Part shown: positions 14,995 through 24,233 of the stretch, piece by piece | Position numbering within the stretch: position 1 is the first letter of the stretch | Layout of the letters: the number at the start of each line of letters is the position of its first letter | Origin: CAYRDC01 sp964422925 | Lineage (GTDB): Bacteria > Bacteroidota > Bacteroidia > Chitinophagales > S012-47 | Direction: 5' to 3' | Assembly: GCA_964422925.1 (NCBI GenBank) | Contig: CAYRDC010000012.1 | Span: forward strand, 1-64,000 | DNA length: 64,000 bases | Position numbers and translations under genes: made by a program | Notes under the pieces: model-generated | Databases searched by the model: none | Seen by the model: the letters and a program-made list of their open reading frames with translations, nothing else | What the model was told of the DNA's origin: nothing

Positions 14995-17319
14995 ATGAAA
15001 ACACCTGCTCTGCCTCTCCTGCTGGCGGTGGTTTTCTGGCCGCTGCTGACTCTCCAGGCACAAAACAACGAACCCGACCGATTCTTCAATGTCCGGAAAT
15101 ACCGGGCGGACATTACCCTCACTTTCAAGGCAAGCAAATCCGAATCTTCCGAATATTCCAACTCCGATGCCTCCTACCGGGAGACATACCGGATCACGTT
15201 TGTGACTGATACAGGTATAATCAGCGTGGCGGATGTATTCATGACGGAAGAGGAAAGAGCCGCCAATGCGGGCGACCAGCCCCACGAAGGGGACATTTCC
15301 GATGAATTTCCTCTCGATTCCATCCTGGAAAACGTGGATTTCCCGGTAATGCCGGGTATGGAGGAAATCCTCAGCGAGGGCTTTGGCGAAATGACGGCCG
15401 GACATATCAGTTTCAACAAGTACAAGCTCTGGCAGGCAGGACCGATGATGAATTCTGAAATCGAATCGGATATCCGGGTAAGCGGCAAAACATCAGGCAG
15501 CGCTTCCATACCGAAAATGTGCGAGGAAGGCACCTGCGAAAGCACCTACCGCGAATCGTATGAAGGCACGGACGCCAGCACCTTCGGGCTGACGGATGCA
15601 AGAAACCCTTTTGGTCTTAACCTGGAAGTGAACCTGGATAACAACACCTATTCTTTTTTCCTGAAACATGGCCTTCCCGGGGACTTCCGCATTAAGGGTT
15701 CCTGGACGGAAACTAACAGCTGCGAAGGCGATAAAAGCGGAACCACCGACAAGGAAATATCCAGCAGCTTTCACAATTCACAGGAAAAGCAGCCCTGGAT
15801 ACGCAACGAACCCCTGCCGGCCAGCGGCATGGTGCTTGCCGGCAGCAAGGACATTACGGACATGATCTATGTGGGTTCCGACTGGGAAGATGCCGACTAC
15901 AGCGGTGTGCTGCAATGGCAGATCTACCCGGCCGACATGGAAGTGCCCGAGGCATTCCTTTATTTCGAGGAAGAAGGCAAAAACTGGATGCCCGAAGAAG
16001 AAATCAAGGACAAAGACCATTTTGTAACGGCCTGGCTGGAATGGGAAGACAACATAAAACCGGAAGCCATTGAGTGGACCCTCTACGATGTATCGGCCGA
16101 GCCGGGCGTTTGCATGAACAGCTGGGAGTCGAACAACATGCCTGACCTGCGTTTCCCGGTCAATGATGAGTACCTGGGATACCGCATAGAAAAAACCGAT
16201 GACGGGTTCCGTACCATCAAGGAATCGGACATCCGGTCGGGGAAGGAAAAAATCTTCATAAAATCTACTGACTGGGGCGCTTACGGCAAGCTGAGAGCCC
16301 GTATTAAGGTGAACGGCACCTGGTTTACGGCCCGCCAGGAAGAGCTTGGCACAGAATACCTTCCGGTTCCCTGGGACAAGAACGGCAATTTCATTGCAGA
16401 TGCCTGGGAAAAAGAAGTGGGCATTTTTGACCGGAACCTGTCGCCCGACTGGGACTGGGACCCTTATCCGGACGGCCAGCGAAGGAACGGGGACGGGCTT
16501 ACACTCTATGAAGAATACCGTGGGTTTAAAACCAAAGGGCACGAGCTCCGGGATGACCGCCATGAAATGATCCAGGACGACCATGTGCGTACGGACCCTA
16601 TGTTCAAGGATGTGTTCGTCTATGACCAGGACGGCCTTTTCAGGGAGCATTACGCCCCCTACAACCCGGCCAACCTGAACTGGCACTACATAGACAAGAA
16701 CCAGATGAAATTCACCGGCAACGTGGAAGACGATGAAAACCGCTGGATCAATTACCGGACCTCAAGACAGTTTAACGTGCAGCGCCAATATGCCATGTGG
16801 GTGCATTTCTGGCCGGTGAGCACAGGCTATGAAACAAGTGCAGGGGAAAGCCCCACCAAGGAAAGCTGCGAAGGATATGATTATCCCGGCCCCTACCCGC
16901 TGAAATGCATTTACATGATCAAGATTCAGGAACAGGGCATCCTCAATGCCTTATCCGGCATTACGGATCCAGCGCTGAAAAACCGCCTTTTCGGTGAACT
17001 GCTCACCACCACGGTGATTCACGAGGTGGGCCACGGGCTGGGCATCCGGCACCATTATAACAACATCGGAACCGATGAGCCGGATGAAGATTTCTGGGAC
17101 CAGGGAGTTCCGGACTGCGCCATGAAATATGAAAGCGATGTGGAAGTGGCGCACAACGAGAAATTCAGCCTGCTCCGTACCCGCTATTGCCGGAAAGGGG
17201 ATACCTGGCAGCGCGTTGCCAAGGACCAGCCCAAAGGAATAGACCCGCAGAAAATCAAAATGGAAACCTACCCGGCTCACAACTGCTACTGGGAAATCAA
17301 TGTGAAAGGCGGCATATAA
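14995..17319 (+). CDS. Secreted metzincin-like metalloprotease
   Basis: A 774-residue exported protein with signal peptide (MKTPALPLLLAVVFWPLL, cleavage after LQA). Near the C-terminus it has a full extended zinc motif HEVGHGLGIRH (His676, Glu677, His680, His686) and a Met-turn candidate CAMKYES with Met710, as in metzincins. A calcium-loop-like segment (DKNGNFIADAW) at about residue 461 and a second Asp/Gly-rich segment (RRNGDGLTLYEEYRG) resemble EF-hand/dockerin-type loops. The N-terminal 400 residues are of unknown fold. No T9SS sorting tail is visible, so it may be periplasmic or released by another route. A -7-like box TAACTTTA lies at 14970-14977. Confidence 0.75.
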   Translation: MKTPALPLLLAVVFWPLLTLQAQNNEPDRFFNVRKYRADITLTFKASKSESSEYSNSDASYRETYRITFVTDTGIISVADVFMTEEERAANAGDQPHEGDISDEFPLDSILENVDFPVMPGMEEILSEGFGEMTAGHISFNKYKLWQAGPMMNSEIESDIRVSGKTSGSASIPKMCEEGTCESTYRESYEGTDASTFGLTDARNPFGLNLEVNLDNNTYSFFLKHGLPGDFRIKGSWTETNSCEGDKSGTTDKEISSSFHNSQEKQPWIRNEPLPASGMVLAGSKDITDMIYVGSDWEDADYSGVLQWQIYPADMEVPEAFLYFEEEGKNWMPEEEIKDKDHFVTAWLEWEDNIKPEAIEWTLYDVSAEPGVCMNSWESNNMPDLRFPVNDEYLGYRIEKTDDGFRTIKESDIRSGKEKIFIKSTDWGAYGKLRARIKVNGTWFTARQEELGTEYLPVPWDKNGNFIADAWEKEVGIFDRNLSPDWDWDPYPDGQRRNGDGLTLYEEYRGFKTKGHELRDDRHEMIQDDHVRTDPMFKDVFVYDQDGLFREHYAPYNPANLNWHYIDKNQMKFTGNVEDDENRWINYRTSRQFNVQRQYAMWVHFWPVSTGYETSAGESPTKESCEGYDYPGPYPLKCIYMIKIQEQGILNALSGITDPALKNRLFGELLTTTVIHEVGHGLGIRHHYNNIGTDEPDEDFWDQGVPDCAMKYESDVEVAHNEKFSLLRTRYCRKGDTWQRVAKDQPKGIDPQKIKMETYPAHNCYWEINVKGGI

Positions 17320-17340
17320 CCGAAAAAAGCGAAACCAATT

Positions 17341-18117
17341 ATGAGCTATCTGCTGACTGAAGAAAAGGAGGGGATACTGACCATTACCCTGAACCGGCCG
17401 GAAGCGCTCAACGCGCTGAACCTGGCCCTGATTGACGAACTGAAACAGGTTTTCCGTGAAAAGGTGTACACGGACGCCTCGCTGCGCGGGGTTATACTCA
17501 CCGGGGCGGGTGAGAAGGCTTTTGCCGCGGGGGCTGACATCGCGGAATTTTCCGGTTTCAATGCCGAACAGGGCGAAGCCATGAGCCGCAGCGGGCATGA
17601 GCTGATGGACCTGATCGAGCAGTCGCCCCAGCCGGTGGTGGCGGCCGTGAACGGCTATGCCCTAGGTGGAGGCTGCGAGCTGGCCATGGCCTGCCACCTT
17701 CGCGTTGCCAGCGAACGGGCCCGTTTCGGGCAGCCCGAGGTGAATCTGGGTATTATCCCGGGCTATGGCGGTACCCAGCGCCTCGTGCAGCTCATCGGCA
17801 AAGGCAAAGCCCTGGAACTGATGATGACAGGCGATGCCATCAAAGCGGACGAAGCCCTGCGGCTCGGACTGGTCAACAAAGTGGTGGCCCCGGAAGAACT
17901 GCTGAACGCCTGCCGGGACATCCTGCTGAAGATCGCTTCCAAAGGCCCGCTGGCTATTCAAAAGGTGATCGCCTGTGTGAACGCGTACTTCCGGGAAGGT
18001 ACGGACGGTTTTGGGGTAGAGATCAAAACCTTCGGGTCCTGTTTCGACACCTCGGATTTCCGGGAAGGAACCAGCGCGTTCCTTGAAAAGCGGGCACCCC
18101 GGTTCAGCGGAAAATAG
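17341..18117 (+). CDS. Enoyl-CoA hydratase/isomerase (crotonase family)
   Basis: A 258-residue crotonase-fold enzyme of normal length. It has the oxyanion-hole pattern GEKAFAAGADIAEF and the catalytic segment NGYALGGGCELAMACH and GQPEVNLGIIPGYGGTQR, carrying both glutamates of enoyl-CoA hydratases. It probably hydrates short-chain enoyl-CoAs. Its nearest acyl-CoA partner genes are the mutase subunit upstream and, elsewhere in the window, the fad operon and the 59740 dehydrogenase, consistent with a role in short-chain or amino-acid-derived acyl-CoA breakdown. Convergent with the T9SS cargo gene, 1 bp apart. Confidence 0.92.
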   Translation: MSYLLTEEKEGILTITLNRPEALNALNLALIDELKQVFREKVYTDASLRGVILTGAGEKAFAAGADIAEFSGFNAEQGEAMSRSGHELMDLIEQSPQPVVAAVNGYALGGGCELAMACHLRVASERARFGQPEVNLGIIPGYGGTQRLVQLIGKGKALELMMTGDAIKADEALRLGLVNKVVAPEELLNACRDILLKIASKGPLAIQKVIACVNAYFREGTDGFGVEIKTFGSCFDTSDFREGTSAFLEKRAPRFSGK

Positions 18118-18118
18118 C

Positions 18119-19978
18119 TCAGCGCACCACCGGCAGGAGCATCATCTCCCACTTGTCCTTTCCCGTTAATTGCAGCCAGTACATCCCGGCCGGCAGTCCG
18201 GCCGGCAACAGAAACCTTGCGTTTTCCACCGGCTTACATTCGATTTCGTTTCCGTCCAGGCCAAGAAGGCAGGCAATGCTTCCCGCGGGGAGCCCAGCTA
18301 CGCGCAGGGAACTCCCGGCCCGTGCCGGCACGGGATACACCTGCCAGCCCTGTGTGCCCGGGGAAGCTGTCCCCAGCGGGAACACCGAAACCCACTCACC
18401 GTAGGTTCCCGTGCAGCCGGCCGTGTCGGTGACCTGAACCGTGACATAATACTGGCCCGAAGCATACACATGCAGCGGGTTGGCCCCGGTGCCGGTGTGG
18501 TTGTCCCCGAAATTCCATTCCACCGTTTGAATACCGGCCGATGACTGGGCGTGGAAAAATATGGTATCGCCAGCGCGGGTCCAGGTGAAGGCTGCCTGCG
18601 GGCTGTCGAGCACCGAAAGTCTTGCCCGCAGCGTATCGGTGCAAACCACCAGGTCCAGCAGGAATTCCCCGGCCGAGTCGAACACATACACAAAGTCCTG
18701 CCCGGTAACATAAGGCTGCCCGTTCAGCAGCCAGGTGTACGGGGCAGAACTGCCGCTTTGGTTCCTGGCCCGGAACAAAGCCGGAAGGCACAATAAAGAA
18801 TCCTGCGCGTCCATCGCCAGTGTGGCGGGACAGCGTACATGGCCCAGGGTGTCGGTAAGCACGGCATAGAGGTCATTCTCGGTATTCCCGAACCCGGTAG
18901 TGGTCCCGGTCAGCAGGAAACGACCTCCCGGAACCGGCAGGATATCCCACCCGGATTCATCACCGCTCAGGCCGAAACGGAAGACCTGTACCAACTGGCC
19001 GGAACTGTCGGCTTCTGCCAGCAACAACTGGGTGGATTCCAGGGAATCGGGGATATATCCGGTGAACCAGAGGTTCCCTTGCGCGTTTACGAGCAGGTCG
19101 CGCGCCCGCGCTCCGGGAATTGCCGGCAGGTGACGGGTCCAGAGCAGGTTCCCCTGGGCGTCCAGTTTCCGCAGGGTAAGCATTGCGGAATCCGGCAACA
19201 GGAATTCCGTTCCCATCAGATAAATGACTCCTCCGGGGCCGGTGGCCACCGCGTCCAGGTAATCGTTATTGACCGTCCCGAAATTCCGGGTCCAGAGCGT
19301 GTCGCCCAGGCTGTCGGTTCTCACCACATACCAGTCGTTTCCGCCCTGGCCGAACCCCGGGGAATAACCGCCCAGCAGGAAACCGCCATCCGGGGTACGG
19401 ACCGCATCCCCAAAGACATCCGACTGGCTGCTGCCATAGGTTTTATACCACAGCACCTGCCCGGCCGTGTCAGTGGCCAGCAGCAACAGGTCGTAGAAAC
19501 CGTATCCGAATGAATGGGTATGCCCCGCCACGAAACAGCCCGCGGAATCGGCAAACACCTGGAAACCGGCCTCCGTGCCGGTGCCGCCCCAAACGGTCTG
19601 CCACAGGGTATCTCCCTGGCCGTTCAGTTTCAGCAGCCATACATCATCCTGACCGCTGCCCTGCGAACGGGTGTACCCGCAAACAAGGACATCTCCCCAG
19701 GGATCCAGCGCCAGCCCGAAACCTCCCTCATGGTCAATACCCCCGTATTGCCTTGTCCACTGCCACTGACCGGTGCTGTCGAGCTGTACCACGATCAGGT
19801 CATTCTTCCCAAGGGGGCCGTTCGTGGTAAAACCGGTAAGCCAGAACCTGCCGCTGGTATCGCGCAGCCCGGTATAACCCTGCTCCAGGCCACCGGCATC
19901 AAATACCTGCTCAAACAGCGTCTGGCCCGGGGCTTCCAGGCAAAGCAGAATCAGCCATACAAGGATAAAGCGAGGCAT
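18119..19978 (-). CDS. T9SS cargo: WD/NHL-like propeller with PKD domain and type A sorting domain
   Basis: The start is set at 19978 (MPRFILVWLILLCLEAPGQ), a signal peptide; the 65 upstream in-frame codons overlap the fumC promoter and lack coding character. The 619-residue protein contains about six repeats of roughly 50 residues with the pattern GG..D...W..LD..G..LW (for example DDVWLLKLNGQGDTLWQTVWG), giving a propeller. A PKD domain follows (WNFGDNHTGTGANPLHVY), then a C-terminal type A sorting domain (YPVPARAGSSLRV to LPAGMYWLQL), which directs export by T9SS and surface attachment. Substrate or ligand unknown. Confidence 0.85.
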   Translation of the reverse strand: MPRFILVWLILLCLEAPGQTLFEQVFDAGGLEQGYTGLRDTSGRFWLTGFTTNGPLGKNDLIVVQLDSTGQWQWTRQYGGIDHEGGFGLALDPWGDVLVCGYTRSQGSGQDDVWLLKLNGQGDTLWQTVWGGTGTEAGFQVFADSAGCFVAGHTHSFGYGFYDLLLLATDTAGQVLWYKTYGSSQSDVFGDAVRTPDGGFLLGGYSPGFGQGGNDWYVVRTDSLGDTLWTRNFGTVNNDYLDAVATGPGGVIYLMGTEFLLPDSAMLTLRKLDAQGNLLWTRHLPAIPGARARDLLVNAQGNLWFTGYIPDSLESTQLLLAEADSSGQLVQVFRFGLSGDESGWDILPVPGGRFLLTGTTTGFGNTENDLYAVLTDTLGHVRCPATLAMDAQDSLLCLPALFRARNQSGSSAPYTWLLNGQPYVTGQDFVYVFDSAGEFLLDLVVCTDTLRARLSVLDSPQAAFTWTRAGDTIFFHAQSSAGIQTVEWNFGDNHTGTGANPLHVYASGQYYVTVQVTDTAGCTGTYGEWVSVFPLGTASPGTQGWQVYPVPARAGSSLRVAGLPAGSIACLLGLDGNEIECKPVENARFLLPAGLPAGMYWLQLTGKDKWEMMLLPVVR

Positions 19979-20035
19979 AATTTTCAAAATTGATACAAAT
20001 TGACCTTTATCACAAATATTCCCGTCCGGCTTCCC

Positions 20036-20043
20036 TAAATTTG
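20036..20043 (+). promoter_or_regulatory. -7 box (TAAATTTG) upstream of fumC
   Basis: An exact TAnnTTTG match 58 bp before the fumC start, in the gap between divergent genes. No canonical TTTG -33 box is present at 17-23 bp. Confidence 0.35.
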
Positions 20044-20101
20044 GCGGTACTTGACGCATTTTACGCAATTTTTTTTCAACAGTCTGAAAAAAACCAAGAT
20101 C

Positions 20102-21496
20102 ATGGATTACCGGATTGAACACGATACCCTCGGAGAAGTGAAGGTGCCAGCTGACAAGTACTGGGGCGCACAAACCCAGCGTTCATTGCAGAATTTCCCG
20201 ATCGGGAACAACCGGATGCCCCGGGAAATCATCCGGGCTTTTGCCATTTTAAAGAAAGCCGCAGCGCAAACCAATGAAGCCTGCGGGGTATTGCCCAAAG
20301 AAAAAGCTGAACTTATCAGCCGGGCATGTGACGAGATCCTGGAAGGCAAACTCGATGACCAGTTCCCGCTGGTGGTCTGGCAAACCGGTTCGGGCACCCA
20401 GTCGAACATGAACGTGAATGAAGTGATTGCCAACCGTGGTCATGTGCTGGCCGGGGGCAAGCTCACCGACCAGCCCAAGACCCTGCACCCGAATGACGAT
20501 GTGAACAAGTCACAGTCGTCTAACGACACTTTCCCTACAGCCATGCACATCGCGGCCTACGAGGTATTGGTCAACAAGCTGATCCCGGCCGTGGAAGCAC
20601 TCCGCGATACTTGGAAAGCCAAGTCGGAGGCGTTTATGCGCGTGGTAAAAATCGGTCGGACCCATTTTATGGATGCCACCCCGCTCACGCTGGGGCAGGA
20701 GTTTTCGGGGTATACGTCCCAGTTGAACCACGGCATCCGGGCCCTCCGCAATAGCCTGGACCACCTGGCCGAACTGGCCCTGGGCGGCACGGCCGTGGGC
20801 ACCGGCATCAACACCCCACCGGGCTATGCCGAAAAAGTGGCTGCCAAAATCGCGGAACTTACGGGATACCCGTTCCGTACGGCTGAAAACAAATTCGAAT
20901 CGCTGGCTGCCCACGATGCCATAGTGGAAGCCCACGGGGCGCTGAAAACCCTGGCCGTCAGTCTGATGAAAATCGCCAACGATGTGCGCATGCTTTCCTC
21001 CGGGCCACGGTGCGGGATCGGGGAGATCACCATTCCTGCCAATGAACCGGGGTCCAGCATCATGCCCGGCAAAGTAAACCCCACCCAGGCCGAAGCCATG
21101 ACCATGGTCTGCGCACAGGTTACCGGCAATGACGTGGCCGTAAACATTGGCGGAATGACCGGCCATTTCGAACTGAACGTGTTCAAGCCGGTGATGATTT
21201 ATAACTTCCTGCATTCGGCCAACCTGCTGGCCGATGCCTGCCGTTCGTTCAGTGAGCGCTGCGTGCGGGGGATTGAACCCAACCGGGAAGTGATTCAGCG
21301 CAACCTGAACAATTCGCTGATGCTGGTAACCGCCCTCAACACGCACATCGGTTATGAAAAGGCAGCCAAAATTGCCAAGAAAGCCTGGGCCGATGGCACC
21401 ACGCTGAAAGAAGCTGCCCTGGCGCTGGGCTACCTCACGGCAGAAAAATTTGACCAATGGGTGGTTCCTGAAAAAATGGTGGGACTAGACCTGTAA
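20102..21496 (+). CDS. fumC: Class II fumarate hydratase
   Basis: The start at 20102 (MDYRIEHDTLGEVKVPADKY) matches the usual N-terminus; the 17 codons upstream do not. The 464-residue enzyme converts fumarate to malate in the TCA cycle without an iron-sulfur cluster. Signature GSSIMPGKVNPTQAEAM carries the catalytic Ser loop, and TGSGTQSNMNVNEV and the HPNDDVNKSQSSNDTFPTA block form the rest of the active site. It stands alone between a T9SS cargo gene and the kynurenine cluster. Confidence 0.95.
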   Translation: MDYRIEHDTLGEVKVPADKYWGAQTQRSLQNFPIGNNRMPREIIRAFAILKKAAAQTNEACGVLPKEKAELISRACDEILEGKLDDQFPLVVWQTGSGTQSNMNVNEVIANRGHVLAGGKLTDQPKTLHPNDDVNKSQSSNDTFPTAMHIAAYEVLVNKLIPAVEALRDTWKAKSEAFMRVVKIGRTHFMDATPLTLGQEFSGYTSQLNHGIRALRNSLDHLAELALGGTAVGTGINTPPGYAEKVAAKIAELTGYPFRTAENKFESLAAHDAIVEAHGALKTLAVSLMKIANDVRMLSSGPRCGIGEITIPANEPGSSIMPGKVNPTQAEAMTMVCAQVTGNDVAVNIGGMTGHFELNVFKPVMIYNFLHSANLLADACRSFSERCVRGIEPNREVIQRNLNNSLMLVTALNTHIGYEKAAKIAKKAWADGTTLKEAALALGYLTAEKFDQWVVPEKMVGLDL

Positions 21497-21536
21497 GCGG
21501 CTGACAGGAAGATTCCTTTTCGCCTGCTACCGGGCC

Positions 21537-21959
21537 TTAACCCACGGTGGCGATGCATTTCAGCTCGATGGCTATCGGGGTGGGCAGGGCGTTTACTTCC
21601 ACGGTGGTGCGGCAGGGTTTGTTGCCGGTAAAGTATTCGGCATAGATGCGGTTAAAGGTATTGAAGTCCCTTTTCATATCGGTTAGAAAAACGGTGATGT
21701 CCACGAGCCGGTCCCAGTGCGAGCCGGAGGCTTCGAGTACGGCTTTGATATTGCGGAAAACCTGGTGTACCTGCGCCTCGAAATCATAATCGAGGATTTC
21801 CCCTTCCGGGCCGAGTTTCAGCCCGGGGATTTCATTGGTTTCCGGGTGGCGCGGCCCGATACCGGAAAGAAAAAGCAGGTTGCCCTCCTGCCTGGCATGC
21901 GGATAGGTTCCCACGGGACGGGGCGCTCCTTTCGCGTCAAAACTTTTATTCCGGGTCAT
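21537..21959 (-). CDS. RidA-family protein, probable 2-aminomuconate deaminase
   Basis: A 140-residue YjgF/RidA-fold protein with the family end motif (NALPTPIAIELKCIA) and the conserved Arg in CRTTVEVNALP. It is longer at the N-terminus than generic RidA, as in 2-aminomuconate deaminases of the AmnD/NbaF group. Its gene overlaps the aminomuconate semialdehyde dehydrogenase gene by ATGA, which strongly suggests that it deaminates 2-aminomuconate to 4-oxalocrotonate in the same pathway. A generic enamine deaminase role remains possible. Confidence 0.82.
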   Translation of the reverse strand: MTRNKSFDAKGAPRPVGTYPHARQEGNLLFLSGIGPRHPETNEIPGLKLGPEGEILDYDFEAQVHQVFRNIKAVLEASGSHWDRLVDITVFLTDMKRDFNTFNRIYAEYFTGNKPCRTTVEVNALPTPIAIELKCIATVG

Positions 21960-23416
21960 GGCTTTTCAAAGTTAATGCAAACATTTTTGGCTTCCGTGAA
22001 AAAGCGCAAGGCTTCGAATCCGCCTTCCCGGCCCATTCCGGAACTTTTCATGCCGCCAAACGGGGTGCGCAGGTCGCGCACCATCCAGCAGTTGATCCAT
22101 ACAATGCCCGACTGGATCCGGGCAGCCAGCCGGTGGGCCCGCGTAAGGTTCTCGGTCCAAATCGTGGCAGCCAGGCCATACATGGTGGAATTGGCCATCA
22201 TCAGCGCTTCTTCTTTGCTGTCAAACGGGGTCAGGGTCACCACCGGGCCGAAGATTTCTTCCTGGTTGGTCCGACAGGTGTAGGGCAACCCTTCGATGAC
22301 GGTGGGCTCCACGAAAAACCCGTTTTCGCAACGTTTGTTCACTTCGGGCACCCGGCCCCCGCACAGCACTTTCCCCCCTTCTTCCTGTGCCAGGGCAATG
22401 TAGGAGAGGATTTTTTCCTGGTGGGCGCGCGATACCACCGCCCCGAGTTGCGTGTTTTCCGACAGGGGGTCGCCCACATGCAGCAGGCGCACTTTTTCGA
22501 CAAATTCCTTCTTGAACCGTTCGTACACCGGGCGCTCGATGAAAATGCGGCTTCCGCAGAGGCATATCTGCCCCTGGTTGCTGAAGGAAGACCGTATGGT
22601 GGTCTGCATCATTTTCTCCCAGTCACAATCGGCAAAGATGATGTTGGGGTTTTTGCCGCCCAGCTCCAGAGACAGTTTCTTGAACATCGGGGCAGCCGTG
22701 GCTGCTATTTGCTTCCCGGTGGCCGTACCCCCGGTAAAGGAAATGGCTTTGATGTCAGGATGCTCCACGATGGCCTGCCCGGCCCGGGGCCCCGTGCCGT
22801 GGACTATGTTGAGCACGCCCGGGGGCAGGCCGGCTTCCTGGCAAACTTGGGAAAGCAAAAAAGCGGTCATGGGGGTGATTTCCGAGGGCTTGGCAATCAC
22901 GCAATTGCCCGCGGCCAGGGCCGGGGCGATTTTCCAGGTAAACAGGTACAGGGGCAAATTCCACGGGCTGATGCAGCCGGTGATGCCCAGGGGCTGGCGG
23001 AGCGTGTAGTTGATGGCGCCCTCTTCCATGGCATGCGATTCGGAAGCAAACGCGCGGATGGCCGAGGCAAAAAACCGGAAATTGTTCACCGCCCGCGGAA
23101 TATCCACCGTGCGGGCCAGGGAAACGGGTTTCCCGTTGTCGATCGATTCGGTTTCTGCAAAATCCTCCAGGTTTTGGTTTATCAGGTCGGCAATGCGTTC
23201 GAGGAAGCGCCCGCGCACATCGGCCGGTTTAGCCGCCCATTCCGGGAATGCCTGCCGGGCCGCTTCCACCGCGGCTTCCACATCCCTGGCCTCGGAATCG
23301 GGGATGAAACTGTAAATCTCACCGGTGGCCGGGTTCACGTTGTCAAGATACTGGTTCGAAACCGGGTCAACCAGCGAACCGCCAATATAGTTCTTGATGT
23401 ATTTTTCCCTTTTCAT
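21956..23416 (-). CDS. 2-aminomuconic-6-semialdehyde dehydrogenase (ALDH)
   Basis: A 486-residue NAD-dependent aldehyde dehydrogenase of normal length. Active-site blocks: ISPWNLPLYLFTWKIAPALAA, SFTGGTATGKQI, LELGGKNPNII with the general base Glu, and FSNQGQICLCGSRIF with the catalytic Cys. The C-terminal signature DLRTPFGGMKSSGMGREGG is typical of the ALDH8/hydroxymuconic-aminomuconic semialdehyde group. It oxidises 2-aminomuconate-6-semialdehyde, the product of ACMSD encoded divergently at 24896, to 2-aminomuconate. Coupled to the RidA-type deaminase downstream. Confidence 0.88.
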   Translation of the reverse strand: MKREKYIKNYIGGSLVDPVSNQYLDNVNPATGEIYSFIPDSEARDVEAAVEAARQAFPEWAAKPADVRGRFLERIADLINQNLEDFAETESIDNGKPVSLARTVDIPRAVNNFRFFASAIRAFASESHAMEEGAINYTLRQPLGITGCISPWNLPLYLFTWKIAPALAAGNCVIAKPSEITPMTAFLLSQVCQEAGLPPGVLNIVHGTGPRAGQAIVEHPDIKAISFTGGTATGKQIAATAAPMFKKLSLELGGKNPNIIFADCDWEKMMQTTIRSSFSNQGQICLCGSRIFIERPVYERFKKEFVEKVRLLHVGDPLSENTQLGAVVSRAHQEKILSYIALAQEEGGKVLCGGRVPEVNKRCENGFFVEPTVIEGLPYTCRTNQEEIFGPVVTLTPFDSKEEALMMANSTMYGLAATIWTENLTRAHRLAARIQSGIVWINCWMVRDLRTPFGGMKSSGMGREGGFEALRFFTEAKNVCINFEKP

Positions 23417-23446
23417 AACAGCAGCTTGGTCAATAAAATAATAAAC

Positions 23447-24229
23447 TCAAAGGGCCGGGGTCCTGCCACCGTCCACGGGCAGGTTAATGCCGTTGATATA
23501 GGCCGCCTGCGGGGAAGCTAGGAAAACCACGGCATGGGCAATTTCTTCCGGGCGGGCGAAACGCCTTGCCGGGACGGCTTCTTTCATGGCCGAGGCTTCC
23601 TCTTCCGGGGTGTGCCCCGAACGTTCGGCATATTTCAGGATCAGGTCAAATAGGCGTTCGGTTTCCGTAAAGCCGGGTAGCACGTTGTTTACGGTTATGC
23701 CGTAAGGCCCCAGTTCGCTGGCCAGGGTTTTGGCCCAGCTGGCCACCGCGCCCCGGATGGTATTGGATACCCCCAGGTTTTTCAGCGGGGTTTTCACAGA
23801 TGTGGATATAATATTGATGATCCGCCCGTATTGGAGCGACCGCATGCCGGGCAGCAGGGCACGGACCAGCAACTGGTTATTAATGACGTGCATTTCAAAT
23901 CCTTTCCGGAAAGCGTCAGGTCCGGCATCTGCCAGGGGGCCGGCCGGTGGGCCTCCGGTATTGTTTACCAGGATGCTGTATTTTTTGCCGGTTTCCTGCA
24001 GGTGGCGTTCCACGGCCTGGCGCACTTCTTCAGGCCGGCTGAAATCAGCGCTGATAGCATCGTGTCCTTCACCGGCCAGTTCTTCCAGTGTTTTTCGCAG
24101 GGTTTTCGGGTCACGGGCCAGGAGCGTAACCCTTGCCCCGGCAGCGGCCAGGCCTATGGCGCTGGCCCGGCCGATTCCCCGAGTGCTGCCGCATACCAGG
24201 GCATTGCGGTCTTTCAGGTCAATGTTCAT
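23447..24229 (-). CDS. SDR-family protein with altered catalytic Tyr/Lys
   Basis: The start at 24229 (MNIDLKDRNALVCGSTRGIG) is preferred over 24262, since the promoter boxes lie between them. The 260-residue protein has the classical SDR cofactor loop GSTRGIGRA and VNNTGGPPAG in place of NNAG. The segment where YxxxK should be reads GVSNTIRGAVASWAKTLA, so Tyr and Lys are replaced by Ser and Arg in my alignment. This matches a known divergent BKR-like subgroup lacking the canonical tetrad. It is the first gene of the minus-strand half of the kynurenine cluster. Reaction unknown; a structural or non-oxidoreductase role is possible. Confidence 0.82.
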   Translation of the reverse strand: MNIDLKDRNALVCGSTRGIGRASAIGLAAAGARVTLLARDPKTLRKTLEELAGEGHDAISADFSRPEEVRQAVERHLQETGKKYSILVNNTGGPPAGPLADAGPDAFRKGFEMHVINNQLLVRALLPGMRSLQYGRIINIISTSVKTPLKNLGVSNTIRGAVASWAKTLASELGPYGITVNNVLPGFTETERLFDLILKYAERSGHTPEEEASAMKEAVPARRFARPEEIAHAVVFLASPQAAYINGINLPVDGGRTPAL

Positions 24230-24233
24230 ACGC

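Noticed and set aside
18119..20173. T9SS propeller protein start at 20173
   Set aside because: It would place 65 residues before the signal peptide and run through the fumC upstream region and start codon.
20510..21457. 315-codon open frame antisense to fumC
   Set aside because: Shadow frame of a conserved enzyme, with no recognisable domain.
22133..23521. 462-codon open frame antisense to the aldehyde dehydrogenase
   Set aside because: Shadow of a strong ALDH gene in GC-rich DNA; the composition (rich in Gly, His, Phe and Arg) shows no family features.
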